A DNA stretch of 64,000 bases from contig NZ_CADEPL010000010.1 in the NCBI RefSeq assembly GCF_902829295.1, positions 88,193 through 152,192 on the forward strand, written 5' to 3'. This DNA comes from Vogesella oryzae. Its GTDB lineage: Bacteria > Pseudomonadota > Gammaproteobacteria > Burkholderiales > Chromobacteriaceae. Of this stretch, positions 1 through 7,502 are shown piece by piece. Below the pieces are notes generated by a model that saw nothing but the letters and a program-made list of their open reading frames with translations, was not told where the DNA came from and did not search any database. A program made the position numbers and the translations under genes. The number at the start of each line of letters is the position of its first letter. Position 1 is the stretch's first letter.

Positions 1-639
1 GTGCCAGTCGATAGCCAGCTCTGCCGACGAGGGCGGTGCCGGTGGCATGCGTCGCGCGGCGGCCAGGCCGGCCAGCGCGCAGGCCAGCAGCGCCACGATG
101 ATGGTGAAGCGTTGCGGGTCGGCGTTCACCAGCACGGTACCGGCCACCTGGCCGAGGATGATGGACACGAAGGTGCCCATTTCGATCAGACCGTTGCCGC
201 CCACCAGCTCTTTCGGCCGCAGGTATTGCGGCAGCACGCTGAATTTCAGCGGCCCGAACAGCGTGGAATGCACCCCCATCAGAAAGATGGTGGACATCAG
301 GATGGCGCCGTTATGCAGCCAGAAGCCCAGCGCCGCCACCAGCATGATGGCGATCTCCATCTGCTTGACGAAGCGCGCCACCGCCGCCTTGTCGTACTTC
401 TCGCACAGCTGGCCGGCGGTGGCGGAAAACAGGAAAAACGGCAGGATGAACAGCGCCGCCGCCAGCTGGATCATCAGCTCCGGCGCCAGCCCCAGCAGCT
501 GCATGCCGTGGAAGTTGATCAGCACCACCACCGCGTTCTTCAGCAGGTTGTCGTTGAAGGCGCCGAAAAACTGGGTGATGAACAGCGGCAGGAAGCGCCG
601 CGTCTTGAACAGGTCGAACTGGTTAGGGTGGTGGGACAT
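1..639 (-). CDS. MFS transporter, N-terminal part (LplT/Aas-type family), runs off window
   Basis: The C-terminus lies beyond the left edge, leaving 213 codons. The N-terminus reads MSHHPNQFDLFK and is followed by a segment containing TQFFGAFNDNLLKNA, a signature of the lysophospholipid-transporter branch of the major facilitator superfamily. In many proteobacteria this branch is fused to acyltransferase and acyl-ACP-synthetase domains (Aas-like), used to flip and re-acylate lysophospholipids in the inner membrane. About five hydrophobic segments are visible, and a later stretch with FGPLKFSVLPQYL also fits. The ATG at 637-639 was chosen because homology begins right after it; I see no convincing ribosome site. 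Whether the fused acyltransferase part is present cannot be seen here. Confidence 0.8.
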   Translation of the reverse strand, partial: MSHHPNQFDLFKTRRFLPLFITQFFGAFNDNLLKNAVVVLINFHGMQLLGLAPELMIQLAAALFILPFFLFSATAGQLCEKYDKAAVARFVKQMEIAIMLVAALGFWLHNGAILMSTIFLMGVHSTLFGPLKFSVLPQYLRPKELVGGNGLIEMGTFVSIILGQVAGTVLVNADPQRFTIIVALLACALAGLAAARRMPPAPPSSAELAIDWH

Positions 640-691
640 GCTGCCGCCATGAAGGAGTCGGTCGATGGCGGCATGGTATGTCAGTCACGCG

Positions 692-722
692 TTGCGGCCA
701 ACCTTGGCAACGTTGGCCGCAA
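692..722. repeat. Inverted pair of the GTTGGCCGC repeat
   Basis: Two 11-base arms, TTGCGGCCAAC and GTTGGCCGCAA, face each other across a 9-base spacer. They lie between the stop codon of the prolyl oligopeptidase gene and the start of the MFS gene. It belongs to the dispersed repeat family described in the findings. It could fold as an RNA hairpin on either strand, but no T-run follows. Confidence 0.75.
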
Positions 723-732
723 GCGTCGCGGT

Positions 733-2787
733 TTAATCCATCAGCTGGCGATACAGGTAGACCAGCACCCGCGCCAGTTCCTCGGCGGTCTGTTCCTGGC
801 CGGTATTGCCGCCGTGGCCGCCGCCTTCGGTCTCGATGAACAGCACGTCGTGGCCGTGGTGCTGCATGCGCGCCACCATCTTGCGGGCATGGGCCGGATG
901 CACGCGGTCATCCTTGCTGCTGGTGGTGAACAGCGCCAGCGGGTAGCGGGCATCGGCGCTGGCATGGTGATACGGCGAATACGCCGCCAGCGCGGCGCGC
1001 TCGGCCGGATCGGCCGGGTCGCCGTATTCGTCGATCCAGCTGGCGCCGGCCAGCAGCTCGGTGTAGCGCAGCATGTCCAACAGCGGCACCTCGCACACCA
1101 CGGCATTGAACAGCTCCGGGCGCTGTACCAGGCAGGCGCCCACCAGCAGGCCGCCGTTGCTGCCGCCTTCGATGCCCAGCCGGCGCGCAGTGGTGTAGCC
1201 GCGGGCGATCAGGTCTTCCGCCACCGCGATAAAGTCGTCGAAGCTGACCTGACGCTTGACGCCCTGCGCCGCCTGGTGCCAGCCCGGGCCGAACTCGCCG
1301 CCGCCACGGATGTTGGCCACCACGAACACGCCGCCTTTTTCCAGCCACTGCGGGCCGAAGTTGTCCATGTAGTAGGGCATCATCGGCACTTCGAAGCCGC
1401 CGTAGCCGTACAGCAGCGTCGGCGCCTTGCCATCCAGTACCAGATCGCGGCGATGCACCACGAAATAGGGAATGGCGGTGCCGTCCGGTGCAGTGGCCTG
1501 CAACTGTTCGGCAACAAAGCCGCTGGCCTCGAACGCCGCCGGCTGCTGGCGCAGCACTTCCGGCTCGCCGCCGGCCAGCAGGTCCAGCCGGTACAGCCCG
1601 GCTGGGGTCAGAAAGTCGCTGTAGCTGTAGTACAAGAGGTCGCTGTGCCACGGCTGGTCGGCAAACTCGATCACGCCGCCAGTGGGCAGCGGGTTGGCGT
1701 GCGGCTGCCAGCCGCCATCCGCCCAGCGCAGGGTCAGCAGGCGGCTTTTGACGTTGTCGATGACGATGATGGCCAGCAGGTTCAGCGTCGCTTCCACCAT
1801 CTCCACCGATTGCTGTTCATTCGGCACGAACAGCTCGGCGATGCGGCCAACTTTGCCGCTGCCGGCGGTGCAGGCTACCGCCAGCAGGCTGCCGGCGCTG
1901 TAGTGCTGGCCGCCGAACTGCCAGTCTTCCGCCAGCTTCACGATCAGGTCGCCGTGGCTATAGGCCTCGATCTCGGCGCGTGGAGGCAGCGGCAGCGCAA
2001 TCAGGCTATCGCCGGCCAGGTGGTAATAGGTTTTGCTGTAGAAGCTGTCCGAGGCCTCGATGATGTCGAAGGCGGTGATGGCATCCGGCGCCGCCGGGTT
2101 GGCCGCATCCAGAAAGCGCCACGCCGCCACCATCATCGCGTCCTGGTCCAGCTGCAGCAGTGGCTGCGCCTGCTCCCAGCGTTGGCCGCGCTGCAGCAGC
2201 CACACCTCGCGCGGGTAGCCGGCACGGGTCAGCTGTTCCTCGTCCCACGCCGGGCACACGAACACGCTGTCCAGATCGCGCCAGGCGATGTGGTTCTTGC
2301 CGTAGGGAAAGGCAAAACCGCCGGCGACAAAGGCCTGCGCCTCCAGATCGTACTCGCGGCTGACGGTGGCGTCGGAGCCGCCGGGTGTCAGGCTGAGCAT
2401 CACGTGCTGCGGCTGCTCGGTGTAGTGCGACACGCCATCCAGATACCAGTCCACTTCCTCGGCGGCGGCCAACGCATCGATGTCCAGCACCGTCTGCCAC
2501 GCCTGGCTATTGGCGCGGTAAGCGTCCAGCGTGCAGCGGCGGTAGATGCCGCGCGGGTGTGCCTCGTCCTGGTGGAAGTTGTACAGCCAGCCGGCATGCT
2601 CGGCAAAAAACGGGATCTGCCGCGTGTCGCGCAGATTGTCGAGGATGGATTGCTTCAGCCCGGCAAAACGCGGGTCGCTGTCCAGCCGCGCGCGGGTGGT
2701 CTCATTCTGTTCAGCCACCCAGGCAAGGGCGGCGGGGTCGTCCAGGCTTTCCAGCCACTGGAAGTCATCGGAGGTGTGCTTGGTCAT
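733..2787 (-). CDS. Prolyl oligopeptidase family serine peptidase (S9A)
   Basis: A 684-residue protein beginning MTKHTSDDFQWLE, matching the usual S9A N-terminus (family length about 680-720). The first ~400 residues form the beta-propeller and the C-terminal third the alpha/beta-hydrolase domain. The catalytic triad is visible: Ser in GGSNGG, Asp in SKDDRVHP and His in EGGGHGG. The oxyanion/substrate region GYGGFEVP and NIRGGGEFGPGWH are intact. S9A enzymes cut short peptides after proline in the cytoplasm; no signal peptide is seen. The frame stays open upstream, but the Met at 2785-2787 is where family similarity starts. It is transcribed away from the lysozyme-inhibitor gene, and the shared upstream DNA carries one copy of the GTTGGCCGC repeat at 2803. 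Confidence 0.92.
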   Translation of the reverse strand: MTKHTSDDFQWLESLDDPAALAWVAEQNETTRARLDSDPRFAGLKQSILDNLRDTRQIPFFAEHAGWLYNFHQDEAHPRGIYRRCTLDAYRANSQAWQTVLDIDALAAAEEVDWYLDGVSHYTEQPQHVMLSLTPGGSDATVSREYDLEAQAFVAGGFAFPYGKNHIAWRDLDSVFVCPAWDEEQLTRAGYPREVWLLQRGQRWEQAQPLLQLDQDAMMVAAWRFLDAANPAAPDAITAFDIIEASDSFYSKTYYHLAGDSLIALPLPPRAEIEAYSHGDLIVKLAEDWQFGGQHYSAGSLLAVACTAGSGKVGRIAELFVPNEQQSVEMVEATLNLLAIIVIDNVKSRLLTLRWADGGWQPHANPLPTGGVIEFADQPWHSDLLYYSYSDFLTPAGLYRLDLLAGGEPEVLRQQPAAFEASGFVAEQLQATAPDGTAIPYFVVHRRDLVLDGKAPTLLYGYGGFEVPMMPYYMDNFGPQWLEKGGVFVVANIRGGGEFGPGWHQAAQGVKRQVSFDDFIAVAEDLIARGYTTARRLGIEGGSNGGLLVGACLVQRPELFNAVVCEVPLLDMLRYTELLAGASWIDEYGDPADPAERAALAAYSPYHHASADARYPLALFTTSSKDDRVHPAHARKMVARMQHHGHDVLFIETEGGGHGGNTGQEQTAEELARVLVYLYRQLMD

Positions 2788-2938
2788 CGGGTAGGCGCAA
2801 AGGTTGGCCGCAAGGCGGAATGGGCGGATTGTGCGGCAGGCCGGCGCCGCTGCAAAGCGCTGGCGGCAATTGTGTTGCCGGGCGGCGCGGCGCGCGCCGG
2901 CGTGGCATGATGCAGACATTGCCCGGGAGGAAAACACC

Positions 2939-3439
2939 ATGCCGAAACGCTGGATGCTGTACTGGCTGGCCGCGCTGCTGGCCGGCGGCGCGCAGGCGGC
3001 AGACAAGCACACCGCCAAGCAGGCGCTGCAGTGCCAGCAGCAACTGCAATGCGCCTACTTCACCGATGTCTACGCCGCCGATCGCGGCTTCCGCAACGCG
3101 GTGCTGTCATCGTTCCGCGGCAGCGGCAGCAAGGCGCCGGCGTGGGTGGCGGACGGCGTCAGCACGCCGCTGTTGCCGCTGAAGGTTGGCCGCGAGGATT
3201 ACCTGCTGGGCAGCGTGTGCCAGCCGCACAACTGCCCGCACCAGCTGCGAGTGCTGTACGCGCCCAGGCGCCAGCAGCTGTTTGGCCGCTACAGCCGCGA
3301 CGACGGCAGCGTGCACTGGCTGGGGCGTCCCAATAGCAGCCAGAAAGCGTTGCTGCTGGACGAGGCCGCCCCCGCCTCGCCGCTGTACGGCAAGCTTGGC
3401 GACAGCACACCGCTGCCGCTGCAGTTGCCCGGCAAGTGA
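2939..3439 (+). CDS. Ivy-type C-type lysozyme inhibitor (periplasmic)
   Basis: A 166-residue exported protein with a signal peptide of about 20 residues ending in GGAQA. The mature part carries the loop CQPHNC, which corresponds to the CKPHDC loop that Ivy inserts into the lysozyme active site. The two cysteines should form the loop disulfide. Ivy proteins protect the wall from host lysozyme and may restrain endogenous lytic enzymes. The start is supported by GGAGG at 2926-2930, eight bases upstream. Only the central loop and length support the family, so a more distant Ivy-like inhibitor is possible. The gene is divergent from the peptidase gene and convergent with the LysR gene. Confidence 0.78.
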   Translation: MPKRWMLYWLAALLAGGAQAADKHTAKQALQCQQQLQCAYFTDVYAADRGFRNAVLSSFRGSGSKAPAWVADGVSTPLLPLKVGREDYLLGSVCQPHNCPHQLRVLYAPRRQQLFGRYSRDDGSVHWLGRPNSSQKALLLDEAAPASPLYGKLGDSTPLPLQLPGK

Positions 3440-3444
3440 TTGCT

Positions 3445-3462
3445 GCGGCCAACGTTGGCCGC
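3445..3462. repeat. Perfect 18-bp palindrome of two GTTGGCCGC copies
   Basis: GCGGCCAAC is followed directly by GTTGGCCGC, in the 27-base gap between the convergent inhibitor and LysR genes. The position suggests a bidirectional terminator role, although there is no spacer loop and no T-run. Confidence 0.75.
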
Positions 3463-3466
3463 CGTA

Positions 3467-4378
3467 TCAGCCGGAAGGGTGCTCCGCAGCCGCCAGTGCC
3501 GCCTTGAGATGATCGATCCATAACCGCATCGCCAGCGGCAGGTGGCGGCCGCTGGGGTAATACAGGTGCAGGCCGGGCATGGCCGGACACCAGTCGGCCA
3601 GAATGCGCGTTACCCGGCCAGCGGCCAAGGCCTGCGCGGCGTAGCCTTCAAACACCAGGGCAATACCCAGCCCGGCGGCGGCGGCCTCCACCATCAGCGG
3701 CTGTTCGCCCAGCGTCAGCTGGCCGGTGGGTTGCACCTGTAACGCCTCGCCGTCTTTTTCCAGTTCCCACGCATACGGTGCGCCATTGCCGAAGCGCTGG
3801 CGGATGCAGTTGTGCTGCGCCAGCTCACTCGGGTGCTGCGCCGTGCCGTGCGCGGCCAGATAGCCGGGGCTGGCGATGATGGCAAAGCGCATCGGCGGGC
3901 CGACGCGTACCGCCACCATGTCGGCGGCCAGGGTTTCGCCAAAGCGCATGCCTGCGTCGTAGCCGGCGCCGACGATGTCCACCAGCTTGTCATCGCAGAC
4001 CAGCTCCAGGCTGATCTGCGGATAACGCCGCAGGAAGGCGGGCAGCAGCGGCATCAGCAGCAGATAGGCGGCGGTGCGCGGCACGTTGAGGCGCAACTGT
4101 CCCTGTGGCTGGGCGCGGTAGTCGTTGACCGATTCCAGCGCGCCGCCGATCTGGCTTAGCGCGGGTGTCAGCCGCGCCAGCAGCGCCTCGCCGGCTTCGG
4201 TGGTGGTGACGCTGCGCGTGGTGCGGTGTAGCAGCCGGACCTGCAGCCGGCTTTCCAGCTGGCGCAGGCTATGGCTGAGGGCGGATGGTGTCACGCCCAG
4301 CTCCTGTGCCGCGGCGCGAAAACTGCGGTGGCGTGCCACGCAGGCAAAGGCATACAGCTCGGTCAGCGGTGGTGTCAT
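3467..4378 (-). CDS. LysR-family transcriptional regulator
   Basis: A 303-residue protein with the standard LysR layout. The N-terminal winged helix-turn-helix (about residues 1-60) includes SFRAAAQELGVTPSALSHSL and LLHRTTRSV. The effector-binding domain spans about 88-295. It is divergent from the ABM/CMD gene with 121 bases between them, the classic arrangement for a LysR regulator and its target, so control of 4500-5192 is the likeliest role (inference). The intergenic DNA is AT-richer than its surroundings, but I could not fix a T-N11-A site with confidence. The ligand is unknown. Confidence 0.9.
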   Translation of the reverse strand: MTPPLTELYAFACVARHRSFRAAAQELGVTPSALSHSLRQLESRLQVRLLHRTTRSVTTTEAGEALLARLTPALSQIGGALESVNDYRAQPQGQLRLNVPRTAAYLLLMPLLPAFLRRYPQISLELVCDDKLVDIVGAGYDAGMRFGETLAADMVAVRVGPPMRFAIIASPGYLAAHGTAQHPSELAQHNCIRQRFGNGAPYAWELEKDGEALQVQPTGQLTLGEQPLMVEAAAAGLGIALVFEGYAAQALAAGRVTRILADWCPAMPGLHLYYPSGRHLPLAMRLWIDHLKAALAAAEHPSG

Positions 4379-4499
4379 TGCTGAGTAAGGCTCATCAAAG
4401 CATGAAAGACAGTATGGATTGTTGCATGTAATGCTGCGCCGTAGGCTGTGGCTTTCCGCTGCTGCAAGGCAGCTTGAGCCATTGCCAAGGAGTATCGAG

Positions 4500-5192
4500 A
4501 TGTCGCCACTTGCCTACCATGTCATCGCCCAGCTGGAAACCAGTCCGGGCGTCGCCCCGCAAGACGCACTGCAGGCGCTGCAGCAGCTGTGCTGGCTTAC
4601 GCGGAGCGAGCCAGGTTGTTTGCGCGTCGAACTGCAGCAGGATCGCGAGCGGCCGCAGTGTTTCTTGCTGATCGAGTGCTTTCGCGACGAGGCCGCCTTT
4701 ACTGCCCATCACGCCGCCGAACACAGCCGTGCTTATCAGGCGCGGGAGCTGACGCGGCTGGTACAGCATTGGGTGACACATGCGGCACCGCCGATGCCAC
4801 CTGCCGTGGATGCGGATTCGGCGTACCGGCGCGGTTGGGCGCGGCTGTCGCAGGTGGATGGTATGGCTGGGGAGCGGGTGATCGCCGCGCTGCAGGATGT
4901 CGCCCCTGATCTGGCGCGCTATACCATCGCCTTCCCGTTTGGCGAGGTGTACCAGGATGAAGTACTGACGCTGAAAGAGCGCGAGATCGCCACCGTGGCG
5001 GCGCTGGCCGCGTTGGGCAATGCCACGCCGCAGCTGAAAGTGCACCTGCATGGCGCGCTGAATGTGGGCTGCAGCCGCGAGGAGGTCATCGCCATCCTGA
5101 CGCAGATGGCGGTGTATGCCGGCTTCCCCGCTGCCATCAACGGCGTGCTGGCGGCCAAGGAGGTGTTTGCGGAACGCGAAGCGACGACGTGA
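4500..5192 (+). CDS. Two-domain protein: antibiotic-biosynthesis-monooxygenase-like plus carboxymuconolactone-decarboxylase-like
   Basis: A 230-residue protein. Residues ~5-100 look like an ABM ferredoxin-like domain (LRVELQQDRERPQCFLLIE, then EHSRAYQAREL). Residues ~125-228 match the gamma-carboxymuconolactone decarboxylase family, with KEREIATVAALAALGN, QLKVHLHGALNVG and YAGFPAAINGV. The AhpD-type CxxC redox pair is absent, so it belongs to the CMD branch without peroxidase cysteines. The start is set by AAGGAG seven bases upstream; an in-frame Met 81 bases earlier lacks this. CMD proteins are one of the three partner classes (COE) linked to ECF41 sigma factors, and an ECF41 gene lies two genes away. 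The substrate is not known. Confidence 0.8.
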   Translation: MSPLAYHVIAQLETSPGVAPQDALQALQQLCWLTRSEPGCLRVELQQDRERPQCFLLIECFRDEAAFTAHHAAEHSRAYQARELTRLVQHWVTHAAPPMPPAVDADSAYRRGWARLSQVDGMAGERVIAALQDVAPDLARYTIAFPFGEVYQDEVLTLKEREIATVAALAALGNATPQLKVHLHGALNVGCSREEVIAILTQMAVYAGFPAAINGVLAAKEVFAEREATT

Positions 5193-5194
5193 CT

Positions 5195-5218
5195 GCTGCG
5201 GCCAACGTTGGCCGCAGC
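5195..5218. repeat. Perfect 24-bp palindrome of two repeat copies after the CMD gene
   Basis: GCTGCGGCCAAC and GTTGGCCGCAGC abut without a spacer, three bases after the CMD stop codon and between convergent genes. It is the longest perfect palindrome of the dispersed repeat family in this window. Confidence 0.78.
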
Positions 5219-5251
5219 TGCACGAGGAGCTTGGCGCGGTGCTGACGGTGC

Positions 5252-6433
5252 TCAGCCGTACAACTGGCGGCTGCGCCACAGGCGGGGCAGCAGCGTCAGC
5301 GGTGGCAGGTCGGGCAGCGACGGTGCCTTGGCCAGGCCCAGCGTGGCCAGCGTGCTGCGGCAGATAAACTCTTTCCAGCGCGCGGCCCTGGCGCCAGTCC
5401 AGATCTGCGACAGTGGATGATCGTCGGCATCGACGAACTGGATCAGCCCGTCGTGCCGCCCCAGGCCCAGGCAGCGGAACAGGTAGGAGAAGGCCGGTGC
5501 CGGGGGGATGCTGCGTTCCAGCCTGGCGGCCAGATTCTGGGCCGCCTGCAGGGCCGTGGGCAGCGCGGTGGCGCAGCCCATACGTAACGGTGCTGCCGCC
5601 GCGTTGCTGCAATCGCCCGCCAGCAAGATATTGTCGTAATCGATGCTGTAACGGTCGACGTGTACCAGCGCGCGGCCGTCACCATCCACGCTGAGACCGC
5701 TTGCCCGGGGCAGCGCGGACGGCCGCAGGCCGCGGCAATCCACGACCAAGTCGTAATCGAGCCGCTGACCGTCGCTCAACACGGCCGCCGCCGTCTGCCA
5801 CTGCACCACCTTGGCTTCGTGCACGGCGATTTGGCGATTGAGCAGTGCCTGCCGCAGATAAACCACGGCATCGGCGTGCAACGCCCCCGGCGCCGTGCCC
5901 GCCTGCAACGGCCCAGCCAGCGCAATACTGGCGTGCGGATAGCACGCCGCCAGCTCGCTGGCGGCCTCCACGCCGGTTGCGCCGCAGCCGATCACGAGTA
6001 CGCGCGCCGCCGGCCGTTGGCGCATGTCCCGTAGCAGCCGCTCGGCCTGGTGGGCACTGTCGAGGCGATAGTGCTTGTGGTCGGCATGGTCTGGGGCCTC
6101 GCTACCCAGACTCAATAACAAATAGTCATAATTGAGCGACATCACGTGGCCATCGACCAGGCGGCAATCCAGACGCTGTTGCTGCGGGGCCAGCCCCAGA
6201 ATCTCGGCCTGGATAAAGCGCACCCCCAACCTGGCCAGCCACGGCGCGTAGTCGTGGCGTGCCAGCGTCTGGCCGCAGGCCAGTTGGTGCAGGCGGATGC
6301 GCTCGACCCATTGCCGGTGACGGTCCAGCAGGCAGATGTCGGCGTGTGGCAGCAAGCGGGCAAGGCGGGTGGCAGCGGCCAGGCCGGCGTAGCCGCCACC
6401 GGCGATCAAAATACGAGGAACAGGTGAAGTCAT
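5252..6433 (-). CDS. FAD/NAD(P)-dependent oxidoreductase (NDH-2-like fold)
   Basis: A 393-residue flavoprotein. The N-terminal FAD-binding motif is IAGGGYAGLAAA (about residues 9-20), and a second Rossmann motif, VIGCGATGVEAA, lies near 145-157 for NAD(P)H. The second FAD signature, ILLAGDCSN, lies near 270. This is the pyridine-nucleotide-disulfide oxidoreductase fold without redox-active cysteines, as in NDH-2 and apoptosis-inducing-factor-like enzymes. No clear C-terminal membrane anchor is seen. GGAG seven bases before the ATG supports the start. An oxidoreductase is a typical ECF41-controlled COE partner, and an ECF41-type promoter lies about 50 bases upstream. The electron acceptor is unknown. 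Confidence 0.85.
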   Translation of the reverse strand: MTSPVPRILIAGGGYAGLAAATRLARLLPHADICLLDRHRQWVERIRLHQLACGQTLARHDYAPWLARLGVRFIQAEILGLAPQQQRLDCRLVDGHVMSLNYDYLLLSLGSEAPDHADHKHYRLDSAHQAERLLRDMRQRPAARVLVIGCGATGVEAASELAACYPHASIALAGPLQAGTAPGALHADAVVYLRQALLNRQIAVHEAKVVQWQTAAAVLSDGQRLDYDLVVDCRGLRPSALPRASGLSVDGDGRALVHVDRYSIDYDNILLAGDCSNAAAAPLRMGCATALPTALQAAQNLAARLERSIPPAPAFSYLFRCLGLGRHDGLIQFVDADDHPLSQIWTGARAARWKEFICRSTLATLGLAKAPSLPDLPPLTLLPRLWRSRQLYG

Positions 6434-7481
6434 GACATCGCTCCAGCAGCAGGTAGATGACCGGCATAAGCACCGGGACCCTGCAAGACGAGATAGCGTC
6501 GCCGTCTGTGACCAAGAGGTGCAGGCCGATGACGCGCACCTGGCGCTGTTCCTGCCGCAGCGGCAGCGCCTGCTGGTCCTGGCCTATCGCATGCTCGGCT
6601 CGCGCAGCGACGCCGAAGACGTGGTGCAGGACGCCTGGTTGCGCTGGCGTGATTGCCGGCTGGCCGATATTCAGCAGCCGCAGGCTTGGCTGCTGCGCAG
6701 CGTGGCAAGGCTGTGTCTGGACTGGCTCAAATCGGCACGCCACCGGCGCGAGCAATACACCGGCGTCTGGCTGCCTGAGCCGCTGCCGGATAGCGAAGAC
6801 GCGTGGCAGCATGACCCGGCCTGGCTCTGCGAGCGTGCTGTCGATGTTTCCTATGCCGGCATGGTGGCGCTGGAGCGCCTATCGGCGGCGGAACGGGCCG
6901 TGTTCGTGCTGCGCGAGCTGTTCGACATGGACTACGCCGAACTGGCGAGCCTGCTGTCGCGAAGCGAGGCCGCATGCCGACAACTGCTGCGCCGGGCGCG
7001 GCGGGCGTTGGCGGAGGCCGCAGACAGTCCACGCGCGTTGTCTTCGGCAACGCAGCCGCTGCTGCTGGCATTGCTGCGGGCGGTACAAAGTGGTGATAGC
7101 GACGTGCTGGCCGCCATGTTGGCCGCAGACGTGCGTTATCTGGCCGACGGCGGCGGTAAGGTACGCGCGCTGGTGCGGCCGCTGCAAGGTCGGCGCCCGG
7201 TGGCGCGCCTGTTGTGTGGCCTGTACCGCCGCTGGGGACAGCCGGGTCTGTATTGGCAGGCGCTGGCGCTCAATGGCGGCCCCGGCATGGTGCTATGCCA
7301 TCCTGAACAAGGCGTATTGCTGAGTCTGATCCTGGCTTGCGATATCAATGGGGAGGTCGCCGTCTGCTACGTGGTGGCCAACCCGGACAAGCTGCTTGCC
7401 ATGCAATCAGCGTTGGCGTCGCCCGTCGGCACCGCTGCCGTACGGCAGGTAGGTGCCGAGCGCGACGCGGCAGGGGCGTGA
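6432..7481 (+). CDS. ECF41-type RNA polymerase sigma factor (SigJ-like, fused SnoaL-like domain)
   Basis: A 349-residue protein with sigma region 2 (about 40-105, including AYRMLGSRSDAEDVVQDAWL), region 4 (about 145-195) and a C-terminal SnoaL-like domain (about 205-349). The three ECF41 hallmarks are all present: WLPEP at 113-117, DGGGK at 239-243 and NPDKL at 317-321. In ECF41 factors the C-terminal extension replaces an anti-sigma factor and tunes activity. The ATG at 6432 has AGGTGA upstream. A GTG at 6519 would give a 320-residue protein of more usual length but with poorly spaced AAGAG. The start codon overlaps that of the divergent oxidoreductase, so each 5' end lies inside the other gene. 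The inducing signal is unknown. Confidence 0.9.
   Translation: MTSLQQQVDDRHKHRDPARRDSVAVCDQEVQADDAHLALFLPQRQRLLVLAYRMLGSRSDAEDVVQDAWLRWRDCRLADIQQPQAWLLRSVARLCLDWLKSARHRREQYTGVWLPEPLPDSEDAWQHDPAWLCERAVDVSYAGMVALERLSAAERAVFVLRELFDMDYAELASLLSRSEAACRQLLRRARRALAEAADSPRALSSATQPLLLALLRAVQSGDSDVLAAMLAADVRYLADGGGKVRALVRPLQGRRPVARLLCGLYRRWGQPGLYWQALALNGGPGMVLCHPEQGVLLSLILACDINGEVAVCYVVANPDKLLAMQSALASPVGTAAVRQVGAERDAAGA
6487..6513 (-). promoter_or_regulatory. Candidate ECF41-dependent promoter for the oxidoreductase gene
   Basis: Read on the minus strand, GGTCACA (6507-6513), exactly 16 bases, then CGTC (6487-6490). The published ECF41 consensus is TGTCACA-N16-CGTC, so only the first -35 base differs and the spacing is exact. 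It predicts a start site near 6480 and a leader of about 47 bases before the oxidoreductase ATG. It lies inside the 5' part of the sigma-factor gene. No equivalent motif was found before the CMD gene. Confidence 0.72.
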
Positions 7482-7482
7482 C

Positions 7483-7502
7483 GGCTGCGGCCGGCCGCAG
7501 CC
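7483..7502. terminator. GC-rich palindrome between convergent genes
   Basis: GGCTGCGGCC followed directly by GGCCGCAGCC, filling the 21-base gap between the sigma-factor stop and the permease stop. It resembles a degenerate form of the dispersed GTTGGCCGC palindromes and lacks T-runs. The terminator role is inferred from position. Confidence 0.45.

Noticed and set aside
1..2910. Very long plus-strand open frame (969 codons) opposite the MFS and prolyl oligopeptidase genes.
   Set aside because: The translation is rich in His, Gln, Arg and Ala without domain structure, the usual antisense shadow in high-GC DNA. Both minus-strand genes have clear family motifs.
4379..4499. An ECF41 promoter in front of the ABM/CMD gene.
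   Set aside because: No sequence close to TGTCACA-N16-CGTC was found there; control by the divergent LysR protein is more likely.
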